From Phocaeicola sp. (GTDB lineage Bacteria > Bacteroidota > Bacteroidia > Bacteroidales > Bacteroidaceae), in NCBI GenBank assembly GCA_029257865.1, contig JARIAN010000115.1:1-39866 (forward strand): a stretch of DNA of 39,866 bases, read 5' to 3'. The first letter of the stretch is position 1. The number at the start of each line of letters is the position of its first letter. The notes beneath the pieces were generated by a model, which had not been told where the DNA came from, did not search any database, and saw nothing but the letters and a program-made list of their open reading frames with translations. Positions 1 through 8,635 of this stretch are shown piece after piece. Made by a program: the position numbers and the translations under genes.

Positions 1-446
1 AATTTAAAGTTTCCATCAAAATCTGTGATAGTACCATTAGAAGTACCTTCCTCCTTAATAGTTGCACCAATGATAGGTTCTCCTTTAGCATCAACAACCT
101 TACCCGTTACATTAATGTTTTTTGACGACTTTGGCTGCTGTAACTGAACCTTCTTCAAGACAATCTTCTTGCCTTGAATTTCGTAGTCCAAACCTGTCTG
201 CCCTTTCAATATTTGATTGACAATTTCTTGTATAGTAGCATTTTCAGCCGACACGGAAACAAGCTGTTTTGTATTCACATCCGCCGATGAAAATACGAAT
301 GAATATCCTGATGTCTTCTTTAATTGAGCCATGGCTTCCTTTACAGTCACATTACTGACATTCAACGAAATATCCTGTGCAAAGGCCGACAAGTTAAGAC
401 AACAAGCCGCTGAAGCTATTAGCATAGCTTTACTAATTGCTCTCAT
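1..446 (-). CDS. SusC/RagA-like TonB-dependent receptor with STN domain, N-terminal part
   Basis: This is the first 148 codons of a TonB-dependent outer-membrane receptor; the rest lies left of the window. The start ATG is at 446-444. A signal peptide ends near residue 23 (AFA|Q). It is followed by a secretin/TonB short N-terminal (STN) domain at about residues 25-100, then the beginning of a carboxypeptidase-regulatory-like beta-sandwich (GKVVDAKGEPIIGATI) at about 113-148. SusC proteins import glycans or other large ligands with a SusD lipoprotein. Those with an STN domain signal to a FecR anti-sigma factor through the periplasm. The FecR and ECF sigma genes directly upstream on the same strand fit that. 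The ligand cannot be inferred from this fragment. The leader 447-673 shows no TAnnTTTG box, so the promoter may be ECF-sigma dependent (inference). Confidence 0.9.
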   Translation of the reverse strand, partial: MRAISKAMLIASAACCLNLSAFAQDISLNVSNVTVKEAMAQLKKTSGYSFVFSSADVNTKQLVSVSAENATIQEIVNQILKGQTGLDYEIQGKKIVLKKVQLQQPKSSKNINVTGKVVDAKGEPIIGATIKEEGTSNGTITDFDGNFK

Positions 447-563
447 AATTCTTTTGATTTAAGTTTAAATAAGGTAAATGTTTTATTTAAGAGTTAAGGA
501 TTTATTATCTTTGTGATATCCTAATTGTAGTTGCTTACATTCACGAAGCAACTTGCTGCTAAT

Positions 564-589
564 TCGGAGGATGTGCCAGCATTCTCCGA
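564..589. terminator. Hairpin between fecR and susC-like gene
   Basis: A 10-bp stem (one G-U pair when read on the plus strand) closes a 6-nt loop, with arms TCGGAGGATG and CATTCTCCGA. No U-tract follows on either strand, so a terminator role is weak. On the minus strand it would sit in the leader of the susC-like gene or the trailer of fecR, and there the stem has one A-C mismatch. The rest of 447-673 holds nothing else I can identify. Confidence 0.3.
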
Positions 590-673
590 TTAGTCAATCA
601 ATATTACCTAGCTTGAATTTGATTTTCTATTTTTCATACTCTACTTTTTTAAGGTTATACATATTTTATATAC

Positions 674-1684
674 TCAATAAAGTATATATTTTCCATCTTC
701 ATAACGGTAACGCATCTGATGAGTAGAAGCTATAACAGAAAGGACCTCGTCAATCGTACTTCCCTGAACCTTGAAGCTACCATAGAAACGATGATTCTTA
801 AGCGAATCAGCCACTTCTATCTTCACAGCAAAGCTACGCATCAAGCGTTTGGCTATATCTTCCAACAAATCTTCGTCAAAAAGTAATTCATCATTAATCC
901 ATACATTCGACTGAGATGCCCGTGTACTGCTCTTGATCATTTCTCCGGTCTGCTTGTTCAACACCATTTTCTCGTTCGGCTCCAGACAAAGCTCAGCCAT
1001 CTCCTTCATCTCATTATGCAAGGACACTTTACCTTCCATCAAATTGACCGTCACTTCTTCGTCATCCGAATAATTGCGAAAATTAAATTTAGTGCCAAGT
1101 ACGCGAAGTCCAACTTCCTTAGTCTGGATTTCAAAAGGAAGCCGCTCGTTACGTGTCACCTCAAAATATCCCTCCCCTTCCATTGCCAACTTACGGTCGT
1201 CCACTCCAAACCCTTGAGAATAGACCAACTTTGAACCGGCATTCAACCAAACCAATGTACCGTCTGGCAAATAAAGTTTGGTACGTGCTCCCATAGGAGC
1301 CTCAACAGAAATATCAGCAAACGAATGTTTTACCGACTCCTTACCCGACCAATATCCTGCCAATGGCAATACAAACATCAATATTACCGCCGCCACACGT
1401 AAGAATGAATTCCAGGAAATAGAACGCACCTTATGGGAAGAAAGAGTTCTAGTTTGTAGCCTGCGATTCATAAAACGTTGATAAGCCTTTCCTTTGTCAA
1501 AAAAAACAGGATTACCAGCAACTCCCACAGAAAACCATACTTCCAACTGATTACGGACATACAGACGATTCTCCTCCGACAAAGAAGCCCACCGGGTTAA
1601 TTGTTTCAAGGATTCCTTGTCCAATGTACCTTCTTGATAACGGGAAACCCATTCATCTACTTGCTGCTGTTCATCACGATTCAT
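674..1684 (-). CDS. FecR-family anti-sigma factor
   Basis: This is an inner-membrane anti-sigma regulator of 336 residues, the usual length for Bacteroidetes FecR. The N-terminal cytoplasmic part (about 1-90) would bind the ECF sigma factor. One transmembrane helix follows at about 94-112. A periplasmic FecR domain starts near 128 with the family signature APMGARTKLYLPDGTLVWLN, and a DUF4974-like C-terminal domain covers about 260-336. The FecR periplasmic part is known to read the STN domain of the partner TonB receptor. That receptor begins 228 bp downstream on the same strand, and the sigma gene lies 130 bp upstream, so this is a complete surface-signalling trio. No anomalies are seen in the reading frame. 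Confidence 0.93.
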   Translation of the reverse strand: MNRDEQQQVDEWVSRYQEGTLDKESLKQLTRWASLSEENRLYVRNQLEVWFSVGVAGNPVFFDKGKAYQRFMNRRLQTRTLSSHKVRSISWNSFLRVAAVILMFVLPLAGYWSGKESVKHSFADISVEAPMGARTKLYLPDGTLVWLNAGSKLVYSQGFGVDDRKLAMEGEGYFEVTRNERLPFEIQTKEVGLRVLGTKFNFRNYSDDEEVTVNLMEGKVSLHNEMKEMAELCLEPNEKMVLNKQTGEMIKSSTRASQSNVWINDELLFDEDLLEDIAKRLMRSFAVKIEVADSLKNHRFYGSFKVQGSTIDEVLSVIASTHQMRYRYEDGKYILY

Positions 1685-1710
1685 AATTCATATGGTTTTA
1701 TAGTTAAGAC

Positions 1711-1751
1711 AAAAAGTATCCTTTTCAGGGTAGTGAACTTATATACTTTTT
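1711..1751 (-). repeat. Inverted repeat between sigma and anti-sigma genes
   Basis: Nine-base arms (AAAAAGTAT at 1711-1719 and ATACTTTTT at 1743-1751) enclose 23 nt. Read on the minus strand, the distal arm ends in a run of U. This could be a weak attenuator between the sigma and fecR genes, but the stem is A/T-rich and could be chance in an AT-rich gap. Confidence 0.25.
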
Positions 1752-1814
1752 TTTAAAAGCTCCTTAAATATTTTCATAACATACTATTTATCAACCAGAT
1801 AAAAAAATAAAATT

Positions 1815-2423
1815 TTATTCCATAAAAAGATATATCAATAAAATCTTAAGATAATCCCCTAACCGTTTCTGCAAAAATGCCAATGCATTTTTCATGTGAT
1901 ATTTAACGGTATTGACCGATATACCTAATTCTTCTGCTATCTCTTCGTACTTCTTTTGCTCAAAACGACTCTTTTTGAATACGACACGACACTCACTTGG
2001 AAGAGCCTCCACGCTATGAAGCAACTCATCTTCCAACTCCTGCTCTAACAAAATTCCTAATGGCTGGTCTGGTTCTACAAATAATGTATCTAGAAAATCT
2101 ATATTCTCAGAAAGAAAAAACGAAGACAAGTGCAGCTTCTCGCGGTGTGACAGCGAATGCAATTCATTTAAACAACGGTTACGTACAGCACGCATCAGAT
2201 AGGCACGGAATGAATAGGTGATTTCAATTGTTTCACGATGTTCCCACAGATAAAAAATCACATCATCCACTATCTCTTCAGCCAAAGCCTTATCATACAA
2301 CATCTGGTTAGCAAAGCGACAAAGCAATTCATAATGGCAATTGTATATTTCACGAAAAACTCGTTCATCACCATTTCTCAACCTTTCCAATATCTGCAAA
2401 TCCATCTTCCTAACTTCTTCCAT
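1815..2423 (-). CDS. ECF RNA polymerase sigma factor (sigma-70 family, Bacteroidetes type)
   Basis: This 202-residue protein has sigma region 2 at about 25-90 (FREIYNCHYELLCRFANQML; later RAYLMRAVRNRCLNEL) and region 4 at about 140-190. Region 4 has a clear helix-turn-helix (YEEIAEELGISVNTVKYHMK). It would direct RNA polymerase to the promoter of the adjacent susC-like gene once released by FecR. The ATG at 2423 has an A-rich stretch upstream; a second in-frame ATG at 2405 (MDLQIL) is an equally plausible start and matches the start of many relatives. The gene is read divergently from the truncated ABC gene at 2703. A TACCTTTG box at 2460-2453 is a likely housekeeping -7 element. Confidence 0.93.
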   Translation of the reverse strand: MEEVRKMDLQILERLRNGDERVFREIYNCHYELLCRFANQMLYDKALAEEIVDDVIFYLWEHRETIEITYSFRAYLMRAVRNRCLNELHSLSHREKLHLSSFFLSENIDFLDTLFVEPDQPLGILLEQELEDELLHSVEALPSECRVVFKKSRFEQKKYEEIAEELGISVNTVKYHMKNALAFLQKRLGDYLKILLIYLFME

Positions 2424-2452
2424 TATTTTTACATCATTTATCGAAGTGATTT

Positions 2453-2485
2453 CAAAGGTAATAAATATTATTTCGAAAAAGCCAA
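2453..2485 (-). promoter_or_regulatory. Putative housekeeping promoter of the ECF sigma gene
   Basis: On the minus strand TACCTTTG (2460-2453) matches the Bacteroides -7 consensus TAnnTTTG. TTGG (2485-2482) lies 21 bp upstream as a near match to the -33 TTTG. Transcription would begin near 2447, upstream of both candidate start codons. Confidence 0.5.
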
Positions 2486-2558
2486 CATAACACTTGAATT
2501 TATTCTAAAGACTAGAGCAATACATTTTTGCTTCATACATCTAAATCGATTGCACCTT

Positions 2559-2597
2559 CGTCTAGATATTATACATCCAGTGTCTAGTTTTTAGACA
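2559..2597 (+). promoter_or_regulatory. Twin dyad sites, candidate enhancer (UAS) for a sigma-54 activator
   Basis: TGTCTA-N5-TAGACA at 2581-2597 is a perfect 6+6 dyad. CGTCTA-N5-TATACA at 2559-2575 is the same dyad with one change in each half. Their centres (2567 and 2589) are 22 bp apart, about two helical turns, so they lie on the same DNA face. They sit about 90-110 bp upstream of the predicted start of the sigma-54 promoter at 2651, the usual place for NtrC-type activator sites. A weaker TTCTA-N5-TAGAG lies at 2503-2517. The pattern is seen in the sequence; the activator is not in the window. Confidence 0.55.
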
Positions 2598-2650
2598 TTC
2601 AAAAGAAAGCCATAAAACAAGAATCCACTAATAATCAGCCCTATATTATT

Positions 2651-2666
2651 TTGGCATATTTCTTGT
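2651..2666 (+). promoter_or_regulatory. Putative sigma-54 (RpoN) promoter
   Basis: TTGGCATATTTCTTGT matches the sigma-54 consensus TTGGCAC-R-N4-TTGC with the correct 10-nt gap between the GG (2653-2654) and the -12 dinucleotide (2665-2666). The departures are T for C in the last -24 position and GT instead of GC at -12. A start site near 2678 would leave a leader of about 25 nt before the ABC fragment at 2703. Paired dyads upstream support an enhancer-dependent promoter. Confidence 0.6.
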
Positions 2667-2702
2667 ATCTACTCTGTTGAAAATTTATAAAAAAGTTCTA
2701 CT

Positions 2703-3101
2703 ATGATTAAAATTGAAAACCTATGTAAATCATTTCGTACTACTGAAGTTGAAACCATTGCGTTAAATAATGTCAGTATGGAAGTAAAAGATAAAGAATT
2801 TGTAGCTATTATGGGACCTTCAGGCTGCGGGAAGTCAACTTTATTGAATATTTTAGGGCTGCTGGAAAGCCCATCGGCAGGCAACTATTTCCTAGACAAC
2901 CAAGAGGTAGGGCATTTAAAAGAAAAAGACCGCACCAAGGTTAGAAAGGGGAATATCGGCTTTGTATTCCAAAGTTTCAATCTGATTGATGAACTGAACG
3001 TTTATGAAAATGTGGAATTACCTCTTACTTATCTGAATATTTCCGAAAGTGAACGTAAAAAACAAGTAAACGAGATTTTATCACGCATGAATATCAGCTG
3101 A
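2703..3101 (+). pseudogene. Truncated ABC transporter ATP-binding protein (MacB/LolD type)
   Basis: The 132 codons give the first 60% of an ATPase that is normally about 220-230 residues. Present are the A-loop region, Walker A (GPSGCGKST, residues 38-46) and the Q-loop (VFQSFNLI, Q90). The frame then ends after MNIS, just where relatives continue into the LSGGQ signature, Walker B and the switch histidine, all of which are missing. The stop at 3099-3101 is 6 bp from the 3' end of the convergent methyltransferase gene. The loss is therefore a deletion or rearrangement junction, not a point mutation. Intact relatives energise FtsX/MacB-like permeases; none are present here. The upstream sigma-54-like promoter seems intact, so a non-functional fragment may still be transcribed. 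Confidence 0.85.
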
Positions 3102-3107
3102 ATGAAA

Positions 3108-4307
3108 CTATACTTTTTCACACCGTATCAGAACCTTACTGCCATCGGACAAGGTAGTGGCAAATAGATAGACTTCCCCGCCTTCTTTCAGTTTGAGTTT
3201 TTTACGGAGCTCTGCCACGGTGTTCGGAAAATTGCGCACTGTAAGATTGGCCTTGTCAATGTCCGACAGCAGATTTTTCAAATCTTTCTTGCCGAAACCG
3301 GAAACAGCCTGTACCTGGAAACGACGCCCCGGAAAGTCCACCAACTCTGAGGAGGTATACAGATGGCTGTTGGGATGCAGTTTCTCTACCCCATAACGTT
3401 CGGCAATCAACCGATAAGGACCGGCCTTCAGCAAAGCAGCTCCCGGCTCATACAAATAGCGTCCTACCTGAGAAGCGATGGGACAGACTGCTGTCTTTTC
3501 TTCGGACGACGTGAACTGCAACGATTGATGCTCTGAGTTATTAACAATCTGTTCACAACTTATAATCACCTCACCTGCAGACAGTTCTTCCTCATCCGGT
3601 TGTTTACGAAGCACGATTATCAACTCCTTGCATTCGTTATTAACAGCCACGATATACAGGCGGCGCACATACTTCAAGTCTCTCAATGCCGAAGCCATAT
3701 CCAACATGGGAGATAACTTGACCATCACCATCTTTCCTTTTTCTACCAACAGCGGCTCCAGTGTACATACATCCGGCTCACATTCCGAAATGGCCACCGT
3801 CTTCCCTCCATGAGAATCCCTGCGTGCCGGGTCCAGGAAAAGACAGTCTACCGGTTCCATGGTCTGCAGATATTCCGTACCGTCAGCATGATGGATACAG
3901 ATATGTCCGACTCCCAGCAACGGAAAATTATGCTCCGCCAATCGGCAAAGCACCTCCTGCCGCTCCACATAGTCAGCTTTACGGAACTTACGCGCCATAA
4001 AAGAACAGTCAATGCCAAAGCCCGATGTCAGGTCGGCCATCGACTCCCCCTCTACCAGTGAGGCCTTGTATCTGGCCGTCACCTCCGATGAACATTGCTC
4101 CATCGACAAATGCTGCGGATACAGAATCCCTTCGGTCTGAGCCCATAAAGGCACTTTCTTTTCAGCAACCTGCCTGCCGGCTATCTGCACCACCGCTTCC
4201 GCCATATCCACCAAAGGATATTTCTTTGCCTGCAAAGCCAGTTTACGCACATCCTCATTACAATGTTCGGATATAAAAGTCCATGTTTCGGGAGATAAAT
4301 CTTTCAT
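3108..4307 (-). CDS. Class I SAM-dependent methyltransferase with THUMP-like C-terminus
   Basis: A cytoplasmic methyltransferase of 399 residues when begun at the ATG at 4307 (MKDLSPETW; 4310 is also ATG). This start is chosen because a TATCTTTG box at 4339-4332 would put the transcript start near 4325, downstream of the longer frame's ATG at 4355. The Rossmann motif I is MADLTSGFGID (about 90-100), and the catalytic-type motif DCLFLDPARRD is at about 154-164. The C-terminal third resembles the THUMP-like domain found with these enzymes, which suggests an RNA substrate, but the target base is unknown. It lies tail to tail with the ABC remnant, 6 bp apart. Confidence 0.8.
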   Translation of the reverse strand: MKDLSPETWTFISEHCNEDVRKLALQAKKYPLVDMAEAVVQIAGRQVAEKKVPLWAQTEGILYPQHLSMEQCSSEVTARYKASLVEGESMADLTSGFGIDCSFMARKFRKADYVERQEVLCRLAEHNFPLLGVGHICIHHADGTEYLQTMEPVDCLFLDPARRDSHGGKTVAISECEPDVCTLEPLLVEKGKMVMVKLSPMLDMASALRDLKYVRRLYIVAVNNECKELIIVLRKQPDEEELSAGEVIISCEQIVNNSEHQSLQFTSSEEKTAVCPIASQVGRYLYEPGAALLKAGPYRLIAERYGVEKLHPNSHLYTSSELVDFPGRRFQVQAVSGFGKKDLKNLLSDIDKANLTVRNFPNTVAELRKKLKLKEGGEVYLFATTLSDGSKVLIRCEKV

Positions 4308-4331
4308 CATATATACCATATTTATAGAAAG

Positions 4332-4339
4332 CAAAGATA
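4332..4339 (-). promoter_or_regulatory. -7 box for the methyltransferase gene
   Basis: TATCTTTG on the minus strand is an exact TAnnTTTG match 24 bp from the ATG at 4307. No good -33 TTTG is seen at 19-21 bp spacing. Confidence 0.5.
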
Positions 4340-4382
4340 CATATAATCCACTCATCCCCTTGCTTTATCCAACCTAAAAATC

Positions 4383-4423
4383 GAAAGGCCCTTCAGGGCA
4401 TCTTTACCTCTGAAGGACCTTTC
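4383..4423 (-). terminator. Intrinsic terminator of the thioredoxin gene
   Basis: Fourteen-base arms (4383-4396 and 4410-4423, one mismatch) enclose 13 nt. On the minus strand the hairpin is followed by CGATTTTTAGG. It lies 29 bp past the stop of the thioredoxin gene. Confidence 0.8.
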
Positions 4424-4451
4424 TTACCTCTCAATATAACAAATCTAAAAA

Positions 4452-4913
4452 TTACTTAGCCAGCAGAAAGTCATCTATCACTTTCTTGAAATCGGCTTTA
4501 GGCATTGCCCCACGAATCACTCTAGGCTCACCATTCACCGGTATAAACAACAAGGTAGGTACACTCTGTATCCCAAAGGCCCCTGCCAGTTCACGCTCCG
4601 CATCAGTATCAATCTTATAGACATCAATCTTTCCCTGATACTCTACAGCCAATTCCTCCAAAACAGGAGCAATCATCTTACATGGGCCACACCAAGTAGC
4701 ATAAAAGTCGACAATAGCAGGTTTGTCACCTTCAAATTTCCATATCTGCGGATTCTTTTCATAATTATATACCCTTTCTACAAAATCTGCTTTATTAAGA
4801 TGTTTCACCTTCACCTTATCAGAAGAGTTATCCTCCTTTGCATTTGCTACACTTACACCTCCTACTACGGCAATAGCCAACACACTAAACATCAAAAACA
4901 AAATTTTCTTCAT
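4452..4913 (-). CDS. Exported thioredoxin
   Basis: A 153-residue thioredoxin-fold protein with a signal peptide (MKKILFLMFS... to about ANA|K, residue 25) and one thioredoxin domain. The canonical active site WCGPC is at 74-78, and the cis-proline segment SVPTLLF is present. The export signal places it in the periplasm, where such proteins reduce or exchange disulfides. It is monocistronic, with its own terminator at 4383-4423 and the sdhB terminator upstream. Its specific client is unknown. Confidence 0.9.
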   Translation of the reverse strand: MKKILFLMFSVLAIAVVGGVSVANAKEDNSSDKVKVKHLNKADFVERVYNYEKNPQIWKFEGDKPAIVDFYATWCGPCKMIAPVLEELAVEYQGKIDVYKIDTDAERELAGAFGIQSVPTLLFIPVNGEPRVIRGAMPKADFKKVIDDFLLAK

Positions 4914-4997
4914 TCAATACAATTTATCGGTTATTACTTCATATTCAACAAAGGAAAGGGTATAAAAGTTCTTCCAAAACAAGACTTTATCAATAAA

Positions 4998-5037
4998 AAA
5001 GAGTCATCCCCATCTGCACAGACAAGGATGACTCTTT
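4998..5037 (-). terminator. Intrinsic terminator of the sdh/frd operon
   Basis: A perfect 12-base stem, AAAGAGTCATCC (4998-5009) with GGATGACTCTTT (5026-5037), is followed on the minus strand by a U-rich tract (TTTATTG). It lies 25 bp downstream of the iron-sulfur subunit stop. Confidence 0.88.
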
Positions 5038-5061
5038 AATTCTATCTAAAAACCTGAATTA

Positions 5062-5817
5062 TCAGTCTTTCAGTTTAGCTTTGATGAAGTCGCGGTTCAA
5101 ACGAGCGATATTGCTGATAGAAACACATTTTGGACATTCAGCCTCACAAGCACGAGTATTGGTACAGTTACCGAATCCCAGCTCGTCCATCTTAGACAAC
5201 ATAGCCTTAGCACGGCGAAGAGCTTCAGGCTTACCCTGAGGTAACAAGTTCAGCTGGCTAACTTTTGCAGAAACGAAAAGCATAGCAGAACCATTCTTAC
5301 AAGCAGCAACACAAGCACCACAACCAATACAAGAAGCTGCATCCATAGCCTCATCAGCAATAGGCTTAGAAATCAGGATAGCATTTGCATCCTGAGGAGC
5401 ACCAGTACGAACGCTTACGAAACCACCAGCCTGCATAATCTTGTCGTATGCAGTACGGTCTACCATCAAGTCTTTGATAACAGGGAAACCAGCCGAACGC
5501 CAAGGTTCAACTGTGATTACATCACCGTCTTTGAAACGACGCATATAGATCTGGCAAGTAGTAGCACCTGTAGCAGGTCCATGAGGATGTCCGTTGATAT
5601 ACAAAGAACACATACCACAGATACCTTCACGACAGTCATGGTCGAACACTACCGGTTCTTTACCACTTTCAATCAACTGTTCATTCAAGATATCCAACAT
5701 TTCCAAGAATGAAGTATCGCCTGAGATATCTTTCATCTGGAAAGTATCGAAATGACCTTTTTCTTTTGGTCCGTTCTGACGCCAAACTTTCAGCGTAAAT
5801 GATATATTTTTATCCAT
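5062..5817 (-). CDS. sdhB: Succinate dehydrogenase/fumarate reductase iron-sulfur subunit
   Basis: The 251-residue electron-transfer subunit of the membrane succinate:quinone oxidoreductase. It has the N-terminal [2Fe-2S] ligands ([10 protein letters not shown]62, C67, C70, then C88). The ferredoxin-like part follows with [11 protein letters not shown] (C163, C166, C169, C173) and a second cluster set [14 protein letters not shown] (C218-C231). These carry the [4Fe-4S] and [3Fe-4S] clusters that pass electrons between FAD and the haem b subunit. It is the last gene of the operon, 38 bp after sdhA, and is followed by a strong terminator. In Bacteroides the complex mainly works as fumarate reductase in anaerobic metabolism, so frdB is an equally good name. 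Confidence 0.97.
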   Translation of the reverse strand: MDKNISFTLKVWRQNGPKEKGHFDTFQMKDISGDTSFLEMLDILNEQLIESGKEPVVFDHDCREGICGMCSLYINGHPHGPATGATTCQIYMRRFKDGDVITVEPWRSAGFPVIKDLMVDRTAYDKIMQAGGFVSVRTGAPQDANAILISKPIADEAMDAASCIGCGACVAACKNGSAMLFVSAKVSQLNLLPQGKPEALRRAKAMLSKMDELGFGNCTNTRACEAECPKCVSISNIARLNRDFIKAKLKD

Positions 5818-5855
5818 TTGTGTAAGATTCTTTAATAATTTAACTGTACTACTGA

Positions 5856-7838
5856 TTAGCTCTTATAGTTACGAGTCTGTACTTTGATTGCTTCGTAAAC
5901 CAATGGTTCCTTATACATCACCGGAGCCTTCTCATCGCTTCCCTGGTATTCCCAGCAAGCTACGTGGAAGTAGTTTTCATCATCACGTTTTGCTTCACCT
6001 TCTTCTGTCTGGTATTCTTCACGGAAGTGACCACCACAAGATTCGTTACGGTTCAAAGCATCGTAAGCAATCAGTTCACCCATAGTGATGAAGTCGTTTA
6101 AGCGGAATGCCTTATCCAACTCAACGTTCATACCCTCCTTAGAACCTGGGATGAACAGTTCAGTTTCAAATTCCTTACGGATTTCTTTCAGGCGTTCCAA
6201 ACCTTTCTTCAATCCTTCTTCAGTACGTCCCATACCTACATAATCCCAAAGCACACGACCAAGTTCCTTGTGGATAGAGTCTACAGACTTCTTACCCTGG
6301 ATACCCATGAAGTGGTCAATCTTAGTCTGAACAGCCTTTTCAGCTTCAGCAAATTCAGGAAGATCGGTAGAGAAGCGAGGTACAGTAATCTGATCTGCCA
6401 AATAGTTCTGGATAGTGTAAGGCAATACGAAATATCCGTCAGCCAATCCCTGCATCAAAGCAGAAGCACCCAAACGGTTAGCACCATGGTCAGAGAAGTT
6501 ACATTCACCAATAGCGAACAGACCCTTCACTGAAGTCTGCAATTCGTAGTCAACCCAAATACCACCCATTGTATAGTGGATAGCAGGATAAATCATCATT
6601 GGGTTATAATATTTCACTCCGTTGATTTCTTTAGCAAGTTCACCTGGATTTACGTCGGTGATTTCTTCATACATATCGAACAGGTTACCATAACGCTGAC
6701 GTACTACATCCAGTCCCAGACGTTCGATACTTTCAGAGAAGTCAAGGAATACAGCCAAGCCAGTGTTATTAACACCGAAACCATGGTCGCAACGTTCCTT
6801 AGCAGCACGTGAAGCCACGTCACGAGGAACCAAGTTACCGAATGCAGGATAACGGCGTTCCAAGTAGTAGTCACGATCTTCTTCAGGGATATCGCTACCC
6901 TTCTTAGTTCCAGCCTGAAGAGCTTTTGCATCTTCCAACTTCTTAGGAACCCAGATACGACCATCGTTACGCAAAGATTCAGACATCAAAGTCAGTTTAG
7001 ACTGCTTGTCACCGTGTACTGGGATACAAGTAGGGTGAATCTGTACGTAAGCAGGGTTAGCAAACCAAGCACCCTTACGGTAGCAAGACATAGCTGCAGT
7101 ACAGTTACATCCCATAGCATTAGTAGACAAGAAGTAAGCGTTTCCATAACCACCGGTAGCGATAACTACAGCATGAGCAGCAAAACGTTCCAACTTACCT
7201 GTTACCAAGTTCTTAGCAATAATACCACGGGCACGACCATCAACCAGCACTACATCCAGCATTTCGTAGCGAGTATATAATTTTACCGTACCGATACCAA
7301 CCTGACGGCTCAATGCAGAGTAAGCTCCCAACAACAGCTGCTGACCGGTCTGTCCCTTAGCATAAAATGTACGCGAAACCTGTGCACCACCAAAAGAGCG
7401 GTTATCTAAGGTACCACCATATTCGCGAGCGAAAGGAACACCCTGTGCCACGCACTGGTCGATGATAGCATTTGACACTTCAGCCAAACGATAAACGTTA
7501 GCCTCACGAGCACGGTAGTCACCACCTTTTACAGTATCATAGAACAAGCGGTAAACAGAGTCACCGTCATTCTGGTAATTCTTAGCTGCATTGATACCAC
7601 CCTGCGCAGCGATAGAGTGTGCACGACGAGGAGAATCCTGAATACAGAAGTTCAGAACACGGAATCCCATTTCTCCCAGTGAAGCAGCAGCCGAAGCACC
7701 TGCCAAACCAGTACCTACTACAATGATATCCAAACGACGTTTGTTAGCCGGGTTCACCAATTTTTGGTGAGCTTTATAATTAGTCCATTTCTCAGCTATT
7801 GGGCCTTCAGGAATCTTAGAATCGATTATCTTAGTCAT
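5856..7838 (-). CDS. sdhA: Succinate dehydrogenase/fumarate reductase flavoprotein subunit
   Basis: The 660-residue catalytic subunit that interconverts succinate and fumarate on the cytoplasmic face of the inner membrane. The FAD dinucleotide-binding motif [14 protein letters not shown] starts at residue 42. [11 protein letters not shown] (71-81) carries the histidine (H74) that normally holds FAD covalently. Substrate-site stretches such as HPTCIP, and [18 protein letters not shown] near the second FAD-binding region, are present. The length matches the Wolinella/Bacteroidetes type, which is longer than the E. coli enzyme. It lies between the cytochrome b and iron-sulfur genes, 38 bp from each, in the order C-A-B. 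The fumarate/succinate direction cannot be decided from sequence; frdA is a synonym. Confidence 0.97.
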   Translation of the reverse strand: MTKIIDSKIPEGPIAEKWTNYKAHQKLVNPANKRRLDIIVVGTGLAGASAAASLGEMGFRVLNFCIQDSPRRAHSIAAQGGINAAKNYQNDGDSVYRLFYDTVKGGDYRAREANVYRLAEVSNAIIDQCVAQGVPFAREYGGTLDNRSFGGAQVSRTFYAKGQTGQQLLLGAYSALSRQVGIGTVKLYTRYEMLDVVLVDGRARGIIAKNLVTGKLERFAAHAVVIATGGYGNAYFLSTNAMGCNCTAAMSCYRKGAWFANPAYVQIHPTCIPVHGDKQSKLTLMSESLRNDGRIWVPKKLEDAKALQAGTKKGSDIPEEDRDYYLERRYPAFGNLVPRDVASRAAKERCDHGFGVNNTGLAVFLDFSESIERLGLDVVRQRYGNLFDMYEEITDVNPGELAKEINGVKYYNPMMIYPAIHYTMGGIWVDYELQTSVKGLFAIGECNFSDHGANRLGASALMQGLADGYFVLPYTIQNYLADQITVPRFSTDLPEFAEAEKAVQTKIDHFMGIQGKKSVDSIHKELGRVLWDYVGMGRTEEGLKKGLERLKEIRKEFETELFIPGSKEGMNVELDKAFRLNDFITMGELIAYDALNRNESCGGHFREEYQTEEGEAKRDDENYFHVACWEYQGSDEKAPVMYKEPLVYEAIKVQTRNYKS

Positions 7839-7876
7839 AATGTTTTTTCAATTTTAATCAGTTACACTTTACTTAA

Positions 7877-8566
7877 TTAGCAGGCACTGCATCCCAGCAT
7901 ATTCTTCAGGAAGAAGACTACAGCTACCAGGGCAAAACCCAGTACGATGATAGTAGAGTAGATGTTTGAGATGCACTTCCAACGGTTGATCCATACTTTG
8001 TTATTCCAGCCCAAAGACTGCATAGAGCTCCAGAATCCGTGAGTCAAATGGAACCACAATGCTGCCAACCATACCAAATACAGCACAAAGAACACTGGAT
8101 TAGCGAAAGTCTGCATGATGTAACCGTAACCGTCTGTTGCGTGCAAACCACCCAACATAGGTTCATGCACGATTTCTGCAAACTGCATCTTGTACCAGAA
8201 GTTGTAGAAGTGAAGACCCAAGCCCAAGATTACTACGATACCTAAAGCCAACATGTTCTGAGAAGCCCATTCTACATTCTTAGGCTTTGCAGTAACAGCA
8301 TAACGTTCGCTACCACGAGCCGCACGGTTCTGGATTGTCAGCCAGAAAGCGTAAATGATGTGAATCACGAATAAGGCAGCCAATCCCATAGTTGCAACCA
8401 GTGCATACCAGTTAGCACCAAGGAACTCACAAACCATGTTGTAAGCCTCGCCAGAGAACAAAGCAACAAGGTTCATCGCCATGTGAAATGTCAGAAACAG
8501 GACAAGGGCGATACCTGTTACACTCATCACCACTTTCCTTCCAATAGATGAATTACTTAACCACAT
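7877..8566 (-). CDS. sdhC: Succinate dehydrogenase/fumarate reductase cytochrome b subunit
   Basis: A 229-residue membrane anchor with about five hydrophobic helices (for example VVMSVTGIALVLFLTFHMAM and NMLALGIVVILGLGLHFYNF). Several histidines within them (H23, H122, H160 and others) can ligate two b haems. This is the single-subunit dihaem anchor of the Wolinella FrdC/B. subtilis SdhC type, with no separate sdhD, and it links the flavoprotein/iron-sulfur head to menaquinone. It is the first gene of the operon. A promoter-like pair lies 70-100 bp upstream. Confidence 0.95.
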   Translation of the reverse strand: MWLSNSSIGRKVVMSVTGIALVLFLTFHMAMNLVALFSGEAYNMVCEFLGANWYALVATMGLAALFVIHIIYAFWLTIQNRAARGSERYAVTAKPKNVEWASQNMLALGIVVILGLGLHFYNFWYKMQFAEIVHEPMLGGLHATDGYGYIMQTFANPVFFVLYLVWLAALWFHLTHGFWSSMQSLGWNNKVWINRWKCISNIYSTIIVLGFALVAVVFFLKNMLGCSAC

Positions 8567-8635
8567 AAATGATTGAATTTAAATTATTTAATTGTTTGTA
8601 CTAAATTTTCCGTGCATAGGGTCTGAAATACGGTA

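Noticed and set aside
506-513. TATCTTTG on the plus strand
   Set aside because: It matches the -7 consensus but no plus-strand gene follows; probably chance in AT-rich DNA.
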